Position numbers and translations under genes: made by a program. Positions 15,882 through 24,906 of a DNA stretch of 64,000 nucleotides are shown here, one piece after another. The notes below the pieces were generated by a model. The model did no database searches and had not been told where the DNA came from. It saw nothing but the letters and a program-made list of their open reading frames with translations. The DNA comes from an uncultured Alistipes sp. (lineage in GTDB: Bacteria; Bacteroidota; Bacteroidia; Bacteroidales; Rikenellaceae), in assembly GCF_963931675.1 (NCBI RefSeq), contig NZ_OZ007039.1:2269806-2333805 (forward strand), in the 5' to 3' direction. Positions within the stretch are counted from its first letter, which is position 1. Each line of letters begins with the position of its first letter.

Positions 15882-18833
15882 TTACTTTTTCTTGAGCCGG
15901 AACTCCACGGGTTGTCCGTGGCGGCAGGTGACTTTCAGGATGGTTTCCGCGTCGGCCTGGGTGAGTTTCACGTTTGTGGCGGGATTAACGAGTTCCCAGG
16001 CGCCGCCGAGGCGAACCTCCTTTTCGATGGGCTGGCTCTCCTGGCGGGTGGTGTATGTCTTTTCGGTGAGGCCCAGGTCGGGGGTGCAGACGCTCATGAC
16101 GATCTGTCCGTCGGCATCGGTGCGCTCCATGACGATCGTCTCTTCGGTCACGCCGCGCACGAGACCGTTGCTCTTGTACTCCTGGAAGCAGACGTATCCC
16201 GTGATTCCGGTTGGGATGTCTTTCACCACGTGGGCCATGTTGTCCTTGCGCACCACCTCGTATTCATCCTTCTTGAGCAGGCGGTTGATCTCCTTGTTCG
16301 AGGGCTGGATGTAGACGACGTATTCGTATCCGGCCTGTTTCGGGGCACGGCCGTGGTCGATGTATGCGGTTGCGAAGTCGCCGGTCTGCATGGCATGGGT
16401 CTTGTCGTTGGGCGATGTCTGTTCCTGCTTGAGGATGTTCAGGGCCGCGGCATTCTTCACCACGTAGAAGTTGCCCTTGGTGTCCGAGATGGCCAGGCGT
16501 TCGCCGCTCTTCGAGAGTTGGAGCGGGAAGGTGTCGTAGATTTCGCCGTCGACCTCCATCGCTTCGCTGCGGTCGGCCAGTTGAAGCTGGAAGAGCGTCG
16601 TTTCGGTGGGGTAGGTCGTGTTGTTGTTGTCGATGCCGCTGCCGAGGAAGACCAGGCGGTTGTCGAAGCAGAAGACCGTCTTGTAGGCCGTGGCGCCGGG
16701 GGTGAAGTTCTTGCGGCTGCCCTCGACGAAGTGGAGGGCCAGGATGCCGTTGCGCCCTTCGAGCGACGAGGCGCCGGAGAAGCGTTCGGGGTTGCGCTCC
16801 ATGAGGGTTCCGGGGAGCGGGTTGTTAAGCTCGGCCCAGGGCAGGTGAATGGTCGTGGCGCCGGGGACCCGGTTCCAGTCCCATCCGTTCTGGACGAATC
16901 CGCTGGCGGCGGCCGTGACGGGGTTGCCCGACCCGATGATCGGGGCCGAACCATAGCTCTGGTAGCGTCCGTAACGGTTGTCCCGGGTGTAGATTTCCGA
17001 GCCCCAGACATCCGTATTGAAGGCCTTGAGGGTTACCATCCAGTCGTCGCGGCGGTGGATTCCCAGGGCGCCGTAGTTGTAGACGAAGAAGCCCGAGGGG
17101 GTGGGGCCTGCGGCGATGCCCTCCTTTCTGAAGAGGTTGTTGAGTTCCCGGTCGGTACCCTTGAGCCGGAGGTAGGCTCCGGCCAGGTCGGGATCGACGT
17201 TCTTGCCGCTGCCGGTCAGGTCGCCCAGGGCGGCCAGGTGCCCGAATGCGTTGACGTCGGCGTCGGGGATGCGCCCGTTCTTGTTCAGGGGGTGGCGTCC
17301 GGCGATGCCGAGGCCCCAGTCGCGCAGGTTGGTGTAGTTGGCCATGGTCAGCAGGGCCAGCTTGAAGTGTTTGCGGGCCTCTTCCGTGAGGTTGAAGTCG
17401 GTGCTTCGGACCGCCTTGCAGTAGTATCCGATCGTGGCGAAGGCGCCGGTCGAGTAGGCGGGGTAGAGGCCTCCGTGGTGGAAGGTCGTACCGTCGACCT
17501 TGATGCCGCCGATGGTGCCGGGCGTGAAGTCCAGACTCCCGGACATCCACCGCGAAAGGCCCTTCATGGCACGGTACTGTTCGGCTTCGGTGGGGAGCAT
17601 CAGGGCGCTGATGAGTTTGGGCATCAGGAGCGTGTGCCACGAGTCGAGCAGTTCGTCACGTCCGTAGACATAGGGTTTGCGCGTCTCGGAGAGGCCGCTC
17701 CAGTAGGCCAGCACGCGGACATACTCGTCGGTTTTGCCGCGCTGTGCGATCTTGTCGCGCATGAGCCACATGGCGTCGTAGATCTTGCGCACGTTGTAGC
17801 CGTAGTGGTGGTTGGTTCCGTTTCCGTGGCCAAAGGCGAAGCCCTGGTCGATGGCGTGGTCCATGACCAGGAAGAAGTCATCGTCGTATTTCGGGTCGCC
17901 GTTGACGTAGCTGTTCAGCGCGAAGGCATTGAGCATGTTCTCGATGTCGTCGAGACGGAGTTCGCCCTTCGGGCGGTTGCACTCGTCGTTCGAGAGCAGC
18001 GGGGCGCCGATGATGCCGCCGTCTTCGGTGCGGCGGATTTTGGCGTTCTGGAAGGTTTTCAGCGCCCGCGGGATGATCGTTCCGTTGATGTAGTTTCCGC
18101 TCGACATGTTGGCCTCGACGATGGCGTTGATGCGGGACTTCACCAGGTCGAGTTGTTTTTTCTCGTCGGCCGTGATTTCCCGCAGGGGTTCGTCGTATTC
18201 GTACTGCTCCCACTCCCAGAGCCGGGCCCAGTGCCAGAGCGAGCGTTTGAGGTTGCAGTTGTTGTTGGGGATCTGCTGGTCGGGGGTGATCTGGTCGTGC
18301 AGGCGGGTCTCGGCGAAGGTCAGGCGGTCGATGAAGAGTTCTCCGCTCTGGACGCCCTCCGGGGTGGAGATCACCAGTCGCGAGATCTGTTGCGAGGCGT
18401 GGTCTCCGGGCATGTCGTTGTACTTGATCCAGCAGGCTCGCCAGCCCGTGAAGTCGAGGTGGAAATCGAAATGGTAGGGAGTTTCGCCCGTGGGGGTTTC
18501 GAAGGCGAAGTGGAGGTCGGCGTTGACGGCCCTGGGGTTGTAGATCCAGAGCATGACACCGGCCTGTTTGACGCGGAACGAGCGGATGAGCTGCCCGAAA
18601 TCGTTGTATTGGAGGGTCGAGGGTGCGCTCCAGCTCCAGAGCAGCGACTGCTGTCCGTCCTTGTAGTGTTTTTGGCTCAGTTCGATACGGCTGTTATCCC
18701 CGCAGGAGAAACCCTTCGGGATTTCGGTTTCGAAGTTGATTTTTGCGTCGATCGCAGCATGTACGGGCAGGCTCCACAGCGTGGCGAAAAGCCCTAAAAC
18801 GGCTGATGTACCGTATAATAAGATTTTTTTCAT
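15882..18833 (-). CDS. Chondroitin/hyaluronan lyase, PL8
   Basis: Cleaves uronic-acid-containing glycosaminoglycans by beta-elimination, giving 4,5-unsaturated disaccharides. It has 983 residues from the ATG at 18833; a TTG six codons upstream is an unlikely start. The signal peptide ends near VHAA (residue 27). An N-terminal jelly-roll Lyase_N domain (about 30-180) is followed by the alpha/alpha-toroid catalytic domain and C-terminal beta-sandwiches, the chondroitinase ABC layout. Candidate catalytic residues match the known triad: His453 and Tyr460 in FHHGGLYPAY (spacing of 7, as His501/Tyr508 in Proteus chondroitinase ABC I) and Arg513 in AGRHPL. It is the first gene of the operon with SusC, SusD and the DUF5017-like lipoprotein, and divergent from GH88. 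Exact specificity (chondroitin, dermatan or hyaluronan) is not readable. Confidence 0.93.
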   Translation of the reverse strand: MKKILLYGTSAVLGLFATLWSLPVHAAIDAKINFETEIPKGFSCGDNSRIELSQKHYKDGQQSLLWSWSAPSTLQYNDFGQLIRSFRVKQAGVMLWIYNPRAVNADLHFAFETPTGETPYHFDFHLDFTGWRACWIKYNDMPGDHASQQISRLVISTPEGVQSGELFIDRLTFAETRLHDQITPDQQIPNNNCNLKRSLWHWARLWEWEQYEYDEPLREITADEKKQLDLVKSRINAIVEANMSSGNYINGTIIPRALKTFQNAKIRRTEDGGIIGAPLLSNDECNRPKGELRLDDIENMLNAFALNSYVNGDPKYDDDFFLVMDHAIDQGFAFGHGNGTNHHYGYNVRKIYDAMWLMRDKIAQRGKTDEYVRVLAYWSGLSETRKPYVYGRDELLDSWHTLLMPKLISALMLPTEAEQYRAMKGLSRWMSGSLDFTPGTIGGIKVDGTTFHHGGLYPAYSTGAFATIGYYCKAVRSTDFNLTEEARKHFKLALLTMANYTNLRDWGLGIAGRHPLNKNGRIPDADVNAFGHLAALGDLTGSGKNVDPDLAGAYLRLKGTDRELNNLFRKEGIAAGPTPSGFFVYNYGALGIHRRDDWMVTLKAFNTDVWGSEIYTRDNRYGRYQSYGSAPIIGSGNPVTAAASGFVQNGWDWNRVPGATTIHLPWAELNNPLPGTLMERNPERFSGASSLEGRNGILALHFVEGSRKNFTPGATAYKTVFCFDNRLVFLGSGIDNNNTTYPTETTLFQLQLADRSEAMEVDGEIYDTFPLQLSKSGERLAISDTKGNFYVVKNAAALNILKQEQTSPNDKTHAMQTGDFATAYIDHGRAPKQAGYEYVVYIQPSNKEINRLLKKDEYEVVRKDNMAHVVKDIPTGITGYVCFQEYKSNGLVRGVTEETIVMERTDADGQIVMSVCTPDLGLTEKTYTTRQESQPIEKEVRLGGAWELVNPATNVKLTQADAETILKVTCRHGQPVEFRLKKK

Positions 18834-18876
18834 ATTATTCAATTTGTTCAAAAATAATGAAAGAAATTGGACTGCC

Positions 18877-18884
18877 CAAATTTA
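18877..18884 (-). promoter_or_regulatory. Possible -7 element for the PL8-susC-susD operon
   Basis: The minus strand reads TAAATTTG, matching TAnnTTTG, about 45 bases upstream of the ATG. No good TTTG is found 19-21 bases further up, so the promoter may need an activator. Confidence 0.4.
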
Positions 18885-18960
18885 TGACGCGGAAAATAGT
18901 AAAAATTTGTGCGGGATTCGAAAAAATTGTTAAAAAATAGCGGAAGTCCGGAAATTATTT

Positions 18961-18968
18961 TATCTTTG
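18961..18968 (+). promoter_or_regulatory. Possible -7 element for the GH88 operon
   Basis: TATCTTTG matches the -7 consensus exactly. The region 20 bases upstream is A-rich without TTTG, again suggesting activator dependence. The predicted 5' leader would be about 110 bases. Confidence 0.45.
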
Positions 18969-19032
18969 TACGCAAAGTGCGGTCCCGTTCGTGAAAAAAT
19001 CGATAACGGGAAGGGCTGTTCGGCCTGATTCG

Positions 19033-19072
19033 CATACATGTATGTGTTTTTAGGGTGTAACTCATGTAACTC
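19033..19072 (+). promoter_or_regulatory. Palindrome and tandem 9-bp repeat before GH88
   Basis: CATACATGTATG (19033-19044) is a perfect 12-bp palindrome. TGTAACTCA occurs twice head to tail at 19055-19063 and 19064-19072, ending 12 bases before the GH88 start. Both could be binding sites for a regulator of the divergent operons. No such regulator is in the window. Confidence 0.35.
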
Positions 19073-19084
19073 AAAATTGAATTT

Positions 19085-20299
19085 ATGACTGTTTTAACCA
19101 AGTGTGCGGTTGCCCTGCTTTTGGCGGGAGGAGCCGTAGCCTGCTCGCAGGCGCCGAAAAAAGTTTCGATCATCGACGAAAATATTGCTGTCGCCAAGCA
19201 GCAGTTGGCGATGCTGGCCGATTCGAGCGAAATGACCGGTGCGATCCGCATTCCCTCGACCTACAAGAACGGTCGTATCGACTATGTCCCGACCGACGAC
19301 TGGGTGAGCGGCTTCTTCGCCGGGAGCCTCTGGTACATGTATGAACTGACGGGAGACGAGGCCTGGGCGGAGCGTGCACGCAAACATACCGAGATTCTCG
19401 ACTCGATCCAGTATCTGCAGTGGCACCACGACGTCGGGTTCATGATCTACGACAGCTACGGCAACGGCCTGCGCCTGAAGAACATTCCGGGTTACAAGGA
19501 GGTGATCGTACAGACCGCGAAGTCGTTGTCGACACGTTTCCGCGAGGTGCCGGGCGTCATCCAGTCGTGGGATGCCGACCGCGGCTGGCAGGGTGAGCGC
19601 GGGTGGCAGTGCCCGGTGATCATCGACAACATGATGAACCTCGAGCTGATGTTCAAGGCCACGGAGTTCTCGGGCGACAGCACCTTCTACAACATCGCCG
19701 TGAAGCACGCCGACCGCACGATGCAGGAGCACTTCCGCGACGATTACAGCTGCTACCATGTCGTGGACTACGACCTCACGGACGGCCATGTCCGGGGCCG
19801 CTGCACGGCGCAGGGTTATGCCGACGAGTCGGCATGGGCCCGCGGACAGGCGTGGGCCGTCTACGGCTATACGGCCTGCTACCGCTATACGGGAGACAAG
19901 CGCTACCTGGACCATGCGGAGAAGGTGGCCGATTTCATGCTCAACGACGCGAACATGCCCGAGGACCTGGTGCCTTACTGGGACTACGACGCTCCGAACA
20001 TCCCCGACGAGCCGCGCGACGTCTCGACGGCCGCCGTGCTGGCTTCGGCCCTTTACGAAATGTATACCTACACGAACAACGAACTCTACAAGCAGAAGGC
20101 CGACAAGATGGTCGAATCGCTCTCGTCGCCGGCTTACCGGGCTCCGGTGGGCGAGAACGGCGGGTTCCTGCTGATGCACTCCGTGGGGAGCATCCCGCAC
20201 GGCAGCAACATCGACGTGCCGCTGAACTATGCCGACTACTACTTCCTCGAAGCGCTGATCCGCAAGGGCTACATCGAGAAGGGTGAACCGTTGTTCTAA
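19085..20299 (+). CDS. Unsaturated glucuronyl hydrolase, GH88, lipoprotein
   Basis: Removes the 4,5-unsaturated uronic acid from the non-reducing end of lyase-made disaccharides by hydration, releasing GalNAc or GlcNAc (possibly sulfated). It has 404 residues with a lipoprotein signal ending GGAVAC (Cys20). The (alpha/alpha)6 barrel has TDDWVSGFFAG (70-80), and the two catalytic aspartates of the family appear as Asp116 (WHHDVGFM) and Asp181 (PVIIDNMMNLE). It is the first gene of the plus-strand operon, 15 bases before a second PL8 lyase and divergent from the first. This placement directly couples lyase products to their next enzyme. Confidence 0.95.
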   Translation: MTVLTKCAVALLLAGGAVACSQAPKKVSIIDENIAVAKQQLAMLADSSEMTGAIRIPSTYKNGRIDYVPTDDWVSGFFAGSLWYMYELTGDEAWAERARKHTEILDSIQYLQWHHDVGFMIYDSYGNGLRLKNIPGYKEVIVQTAKSLSTRFREVPGVIQSWDADRGWQGERGWQCPVIIDNMMNLELMFKATEFSGDSTFYNIAVKHADRTMQEHFRDDYSCYHVVDYDLTDGHVRGRCTAQGYADESAWARGQAWAVYGYTACYRYTGDKRYLDHAEKVADFMLNDANMPEDLVPYWDYDAPNIPDEPRDVSTAAVLASALYEMYTYTNNELYKQKADKMVESLSSPAYRAPVGENGGFLLMHSVGSIPHGSNIDVPLNYADYYFLEALIRKGYIEKGEPLF

Positions 20300-20314
20300 A
20301 CCGGAAAGGAACAG

Positions 20315-23300
20315 ATGCGTAAACTGATTTTTCTGGCCGCGGCGGCGGCGTGGGCCTGGACTGCATCGGCGCAGCCTCTGAAGGAGGTTGCCGATGAGCG
20401 GATCCTCTCGTTCGAGGAGTCCGCGGCGCCTTTTGAGGCTTCGCGCGGTTCGTCGCTGCAGATCTCCGGCGACCACTACAAGCACGGCAGCCATTCGGTC
20501 CGCTGGCACTGGTCGCGGCCGGATGCGCAGTTGCGTATCGCGGCTCCGGTGGGCTACCTGGCGAAGAATCCCAATCCGCGGGAGACCTCGGTTTCGACCT
20601 TCGTCTTCTGGGTCTACGCCCCGAAGGCGCTGGAGGGGTCGTTGCGCTTCGAGTTCCGCAAGGAGGGCCGGACGTGCGCGTGGTTCGACTACGGGCTGGA
20701 TTTCACTGGCTGGCGCGGGGCCTGGGTGGCCTTCGACCGCGACATGCAGGGCCACCCCGAAGAGGGAATGGACGAAGTAGTCGTCCGGGTCGAGGGGGTC
20801 CGCAAGGGCGAACTCTTCTTCGACCACTGGATCCTCTCGTCATTCCAGGACGTGCGGCACCATACGGCGGATTTCCAGGCTCCGTTCATCAATGCCGGGA
20901 CCACGAGCCACTGGCTCGTGTTGCTGCAGTCGTGGCGCAATCCGATGCCGGCGGCTCCGGCCACGATCGACGAGGCTGCGAAGAGTGACATGAGGATTGT
21001 CGGGACGCGTCTGCGCGAACTGCTTCTGGAAGGGAGGAAACCCCTGCCGATCGAGACGCTGCGCGATCGTTTCGCATCGTATGGCATTACGGAGAATCGG
21101 GACGGAACGCTGCGCGGCAAGCCGATTTGGTTTGTGCGTTATGCCGAAACCTATATCAACCTCGGGCATCCGGATGTGGCGAAGCTCTTCGCCGAGAACG
21201 GGCAGTTGCTGCGGGGTTACAACGACTTCATGTTCCAGATTGCCGTGGCGCACGACGCCGCGCAGGACCCTGCCGAACGGGCCGAACTCGAACGGATGTA
21301 TATCCTGCTGACGCGACACCTGCTGGACCAGGGCTTCGCGGCCGGCAGCGCATTGGGAACCCTGCACCATCTGGGGTACAGTATGCGCAACTTCTACACG
21401 GCTCCGGTCATCATGCGCGACGTGCTGCGTGAGGCCGGGCTGGAGCACGAGGTGCAGCAGGCCATGGAGTGGTTCTCGGGGGTTGGCGAAGTGAAACTCC
21501 CGCCCGCGGTGCCCGGTATGGACATCGACGCCTTCAACACCTCGCTGATCGGACGCCTGGCCAGCATCGTGCTGCTGCCGGATTCGCCGCAGAAGGAGGC
21601 CTACCTGACGGCCTTCTCGCGCTGGGTTGACAACGGTTACAAGGTCACGGAGGGAACGAGTCCCTGCTTCAAGAGCGACGGCACGGTCTTCCACCATCGC
21701 CACCACTATCCGGCCTATGCCGTCGACGGCTTGAGCGGCGGGGGCGTGAATGCCGTGTGGCTGCTGTCGAAAACGCGCTTTGCGGTGAGCGAGGAGAGCC
21801 ATGCGATCCTGAAACGGGCGCTGCTCGAAATGCGTTTTTACTGCAATCAGCGGTCGTTCCCGCTGGCTCTGTCGGGACGCCATCCCGACGGCAGGGGAGC
21901 CCTGGTTCCGTGGCATTACGCGCGGCTGGCCGTAGCGGGCTCTCCGGACGGACGGCAGGAGATCGACCCGGAGTTGGCGGCGGCCTACCTGCGGGTTTGC
22001 GACGGCGAGGACAGCTATACGCGCCTCTTCACCGGAAAGGGAATCTCGGCCGAGGCTTCGCCCACGGGAACCCATGTCTACGGCTATAACGCTTCGCTGG
22101 CGCACCGTCGCGGGGACTGGCTGGTGACGGTGGCGGGGCACAGCCGCTATCTCTGGGCCGCGGAGATCTACCAGGGCTGCAACCACTACGGGCGTTACCT
22201 GACGAACGGAAGCCTGCAACTGCTGGGCGACGGCGATCCGGTGAGCGCCTTCGGCAGCGGATTCCGGCAGGAGGGTTGGGACTGGTGCCACATTCCCGGC
22301 ACGACGGCCCTGGCCATCCCGATGGAGCAGATGAAGGCCGATATCCGCAACGTCGACACCTTCTCGGGTTACGAGGAGATGCTCTTGTCGGACGAGGCGT
22401 TTGTCGGGGGCGTGAGCCACGAGTGGCGCAACGGCCTCTTTGCCATGAAACTCCACGACCACGACAAGTACAACGGCACGCTGCGGGCCCGGAAGACGTT
22501 CTTCCTCTTCGACAACCGGGTGGTCTGCCTGGGTTCCGACATCGAGAACCGGGCCGAGGGCGGCGTGCATACGACGCTGTTCCAGAATTTTCTGGAGCAT
22601 GAAGCCGATCCGGTGACGGTGAATGGCGAACGGGTGACGACCTTCCCCTATGTGGCGGTCCTGCCGAAAGGGGCCGTTCTGCGGGACAACCTGCGGAACC
22701 TCTATGTGATTCCGGAGGGGAGGGTCTGCGTGACGAAGAGCCTCCAGCACTCGCTGCACGAGGAGACCGACGCGCCGACCGAAAACGACTTTGCCACGGC
22801 GTGGATCGACCACGGCGAGGGGGAGGTCGACGGCCAGGGTTACGAATACCTGATGGTGGTGCACGCCTCGGACGACGAGGCGGTGCGCTATGCCGGGGAA
22901 CTTCCCTACGAGGTGCTGCGGCGCGATTCGACGGCGCATATCCTGCGCGACCGCCCGACGGGCATCGTGGGCTATGCTTTGTTCTGCGGCGGAGCGGTGG
23001 ACGAAGGACTGTTGGAGCGGGTTTCGCAGCCTTCGCTGGTGATGATCGGCGGCGGGGAGGGCTCGTTGACGGTCAGCGTGGCCGATCCGGACCTGCGCTT
23101 CTACGAGGGCCCGAGCGACGAGGTGTTCGATGCCGACGGCAAGCGGGTTGAGCGGAGCATCTATTCGCGGAAATGGATCGATGATCCTTCGCGGGCCTCC
23201 GAAGTACAGGTGACGATCCGGGGCCACTGGGCGCTGGACGGCGGATCGGAAACGTGCCGGGCGGAGATCGTCGGCGACCGGACGGTGCTGACCTTCACCT

Positions 23301-23347
23301 GCCGGGAAGGTGCGACGCGCGAAGTGAGACTGACAGAACAGAAATAA
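20315..23347 (+). CDS. Second chondroitin/hyaluronan lyase, PL8
   Basis: A 1010-residue secreted polysaccharide lyase, paralogous to the divergent PL8. The signal peptide ends ASAQ (residue 20). Lyase_N jelly roll (about 25-175), alpha/alpha-toroid and C-terminal beta-domains follow in the same order. Candidate catalytic residues are His461 and Tyr468 in FHHRHHYPAY and Arg522 in SGRHPDGRG, the same spacing as in the other copy, but the tract between His and Tyr differs (RHHYPA versus GGLYPA), which may reflect different sulfation or endo/exo preference. It starts 15 bases after GH88 and is followed 7 bases later by a sulfatase. Confidence 0.92.
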   Translation: MRKLIFLAAAAAWAWTASAQPLKEVADERILSFEESAAPFEASRGSSLQISGDHYKHGSHSVRWHWSRPDAQLRIAAPVGYLAKNPNPRETSVSTFVFWVYAPKALEGSLRFEFRKEGRTCAWFDYGLDFTGWRGAWVAFDRDMQGHPEEGMDEVVVRVEGVRKGELFFDHWILSSFQDVRHHTADFQAPFINAGTTSHWLVLLQSWRNPMPAAPATIDEAAKSDMRIVGTRLRELLLEGRKPLPIETLRDRFASYGITENRDGTLRGKPIWFVRYAETYINLGHPDVAKLFAENGQLLRGYNDFMFQIAVAHDAAQDPAERAELERMYILLTRHLLDQGFAAGSALGTLHHLGYSMRNFYTAPVIMRDVLREAGLEHEVQQAMEWFSGVGEVKLPPAVPGMDIDAFNTSLIGRLASIVLLPDSPQKEAYLTAFSRWVDNGYKVTEGTSPCFKSDGTVFHHRHHYPAYAVDGLSGGGVNAVWLLSKTRFAVSEESHAILKRALLEMRFYCNQRSFPLALSGRHPDGRGALVPWHYARLAVAGSPDGRQEIDPELAAAYLRVCDGEDSYTRLFTGKGISAEASPTGTHVYGYNASLAHRRGDWLVTVAGHSRYLWAAEIYQGCNHYGRYLTNGSLQLLGDGDPVSAFGSGFRQEGWDWCHIPGTTALAIPMEQMKADIRNVDTFSGYEEMLLSDEAFVGGVSHEWRNGLFAMKLHDHDKYNGTLRARKTFFLFDNRVVCLGSDIENRAEGGVHTTLFQNFLEHEADPVTVNGERVTTFPYVAVLPKGAVLRDNLRNLYVIPEGRVCVTKSLQHSLHEETDAPTENDFATAWIDHGEGEVDGQGYEYLMVVHASDDEAVRYAGELPYEVLRRDSTAHILRDRPTGIVGYALFCGGAVDEGLLERVSQPSLVMIGGGEGSLTVSVADPDLRFYEGPSDEVFDADGKRVERSIYSRKWIDDPSRASEVQVTIRGHWALDGGSETCRAEIVGDRTVLTFTCREGATREVRLTEQK

Positions 23348-23354
23348 AACGAAC

Positions 23355-24899
23355 ATGGTGAGAATCAAAAATATGATTCCGTTTGCGGGGCTCGCCCTGA
23401 CAGCCTGCGGGCCGTCTGCGGCCGAGCGCCCCAACGTGATCTATGTATTTCCGGACCAGTACCGCAACTCTTCGCTGGGATTCTGGTCTGATCCGGAGTT
23501 TGCCGGGCAGGTGGCCTGGCAGGGAGATCCGGTCGAGACGCCCAATCTGGACCGGTTCGCCCGGGAAGCCGTGGTGCTGAGCGAGGCCGTGAGCAATTTC
23601 CCGGTGAGCAGCCCGCACCGCGGGATGCTCCTTTCGGGGATGTATCCCGAACGCAACGGCGTGGTGCTGAACTGCATGTCGGAACGTCCGGAGAGTTCGC
23701 TGCGTGAGGATGCCGAGTGTATCGGTGACGTCTTCTCGGCGGCGGGCTACGACTGCGCCTATATCGGTAAACTCCACGTCGACCACCCGACGAAGAACAA
23801 CCCGCAGCGCCCGGGAACCTACGTGAGCGACATGGTGCCCGAATGGGATGCCTATACGCCGCCCGAACGCCGCCACGGATTCAACTACTGGTACTCCTAC
23901 GGCACCTACGACGTGCACAAGCATCCCCACTACTGGGATACGGAGGGCAACCGCCACGACGTGGACGAGTGGTCTCCGCAGCACGAGATCTCGAAGGCGA
24001 TCGAGTATATCGAAAACCGGGATGCACAGCGCGATCCCGAAAAGCCGTTCTTTATGATGCTGGGCATCAACCCGCCGCATTCGCCCTACGCCTCGACCGA
24101 GGACTGCGATCTGGAGGGCTACGAGCTCTATAAGGACAAGTCGCTGACGGAGCTGCTTGTGCGTGAGAATGCCGACACGACGATGGCCAAGGCTGCTGCT
24201 GTGCGCTACTACTTTGCCAACGTGAGCGGCATCGACCGGGAGTTCGGACGCCTGTTGAAGGTGTTGGATGACATGGGCCTGGCAGACAATACGATCGTCG
24301 TCTTCGCATCGGACCACGGCGAGACGATGACGAGCCATTCGGTTACCGACCCGAAGAACTCCATCTGGCGCGAATCGCTGAACATCCCCTTCCTGGTGCG
24401 CTATCCGGGGCATTTGCAGCATCGGGTGGACGACCTGCTGCTCTCGACGCCCGACATCATGCCGACGCTGCTGGGCCTGGCGGGTCTGGGCGACCGGATC
24501 CCGGAGAGCGTCGAGGGACGTGACTTCTCGGCGGTGCTGCGGCTGGACACCGTGCAGCCCGAACGCCCGCGTGCGGCGCTCTACATGCGCAACCTCGACG
24601 GCGAGCGCGATGCCGAAGGGCTGGTCCGCGGCTTCTTCCCCGAAGCGCGGGGGCTGAAGACCGCCACGCACACGATGGAGTTGTGCATCGACCGCGACGG
24701 AGCGCTCAAACGGGTGCTGCTGTACGACGATGTGCAGGATCCCTACCAGTTGCAGAGTCTCGATCCCGCGACGTGCCCCGAACTCTTCGCCACGCTGTGC
24801 CGGGAGCTGGCCGGACTGCTGCGGGAGAATGACGACGTATGGTTCCGCGAGCGGGTTTTGTCGGAACTGATCCCCTATGATACGGAAAACCAATCTTGA
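23355..24899 (+). CDS. S1-family sulfatase, serine-type, likely glycosaminoglycan sulfatase
   Basis: Removes sulfate esters, here probably from chondroitin or dermatan disaccharides or GalNAc. It has 514 residues and an N-terminal LTACGPS lipoprotein-like signal. The alkaline-phosphatase-fold sulfatase core begins at RPNVIYVFPDQYR. The maturation motif is SSPHRGMLLSG with Ser85 as the residue to become formylglycine (S-x-P-x-R), so it is a serine-type sulfatase requiring a radical-SAM maturase, which is not in the window. The metal and sulfate site continues with FASDHGETMTSHS and KLHVDHP. It is 7 bases downstream of PL8 and 8 bases before the next gene. The exact sulfate position (4-O or 6-O) cannot be decided. 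Confidence 0.9.
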   Translation: MVRIKNMIPFAGLALTACGPSAAERPNVIYVFPDQYRNSSLGFWSDPEFAGQVAWQGDPVETPNLDRFAREAVVLSEAVSNFPVSSPHRGMLLSGMYPERNGVVLNCMSERPESSLREDAECIGDVFSAAGYDCAYIGKLHVDHPTKNNPQRPGTYVSDMVPEWDAYTPPERRHGFNYWYSYGTYDVHKHPHYWDTEGNRHDVDEWSPQHEISKAIEYIENRDAQRDPEKPFFMMLGINPPHSPYASTEDCDLEGYELYKDKSLTELLVRENADTTMAKAAAVRYYFANVSGIDREFGRLLKVLDDMGLADNTIVVFASDHGETMTSHSVTDPKNSIWRESLNIPFLVRYPGHLQHRVDDLLLSTPDIMPTLLGLAGLGDRIPESVEGRDFSAVLRLDTVQPERPRAALYMRNLDGERDAEGLVRGFFPEARGLKTATHTMELCIDRDGALKRVLLYDDVQDPYQLQSLDPATCPELFATLCRELAGLLRENDDVWFRERVLSELIPYDTENQS

Positions 24900-24906
24900 A
24901 TTGTCT

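Noticed and set aside
15912..18797. A 961-codon open frame antisense to the first PL8 gene
   Set aside because: Its translation is low in normal protein features and is a product of the GC-rich third positions of the real gene; similar long antisense frames lie opposite the second PL8, SusC, SusD and GH115 genes.
20840..23434. An 864-codon antisense frame opposite the second PL8
   Set aside because: Same GC-bias effect; it has no recognisable domain, and the plus strand has clear catalytic motifs.
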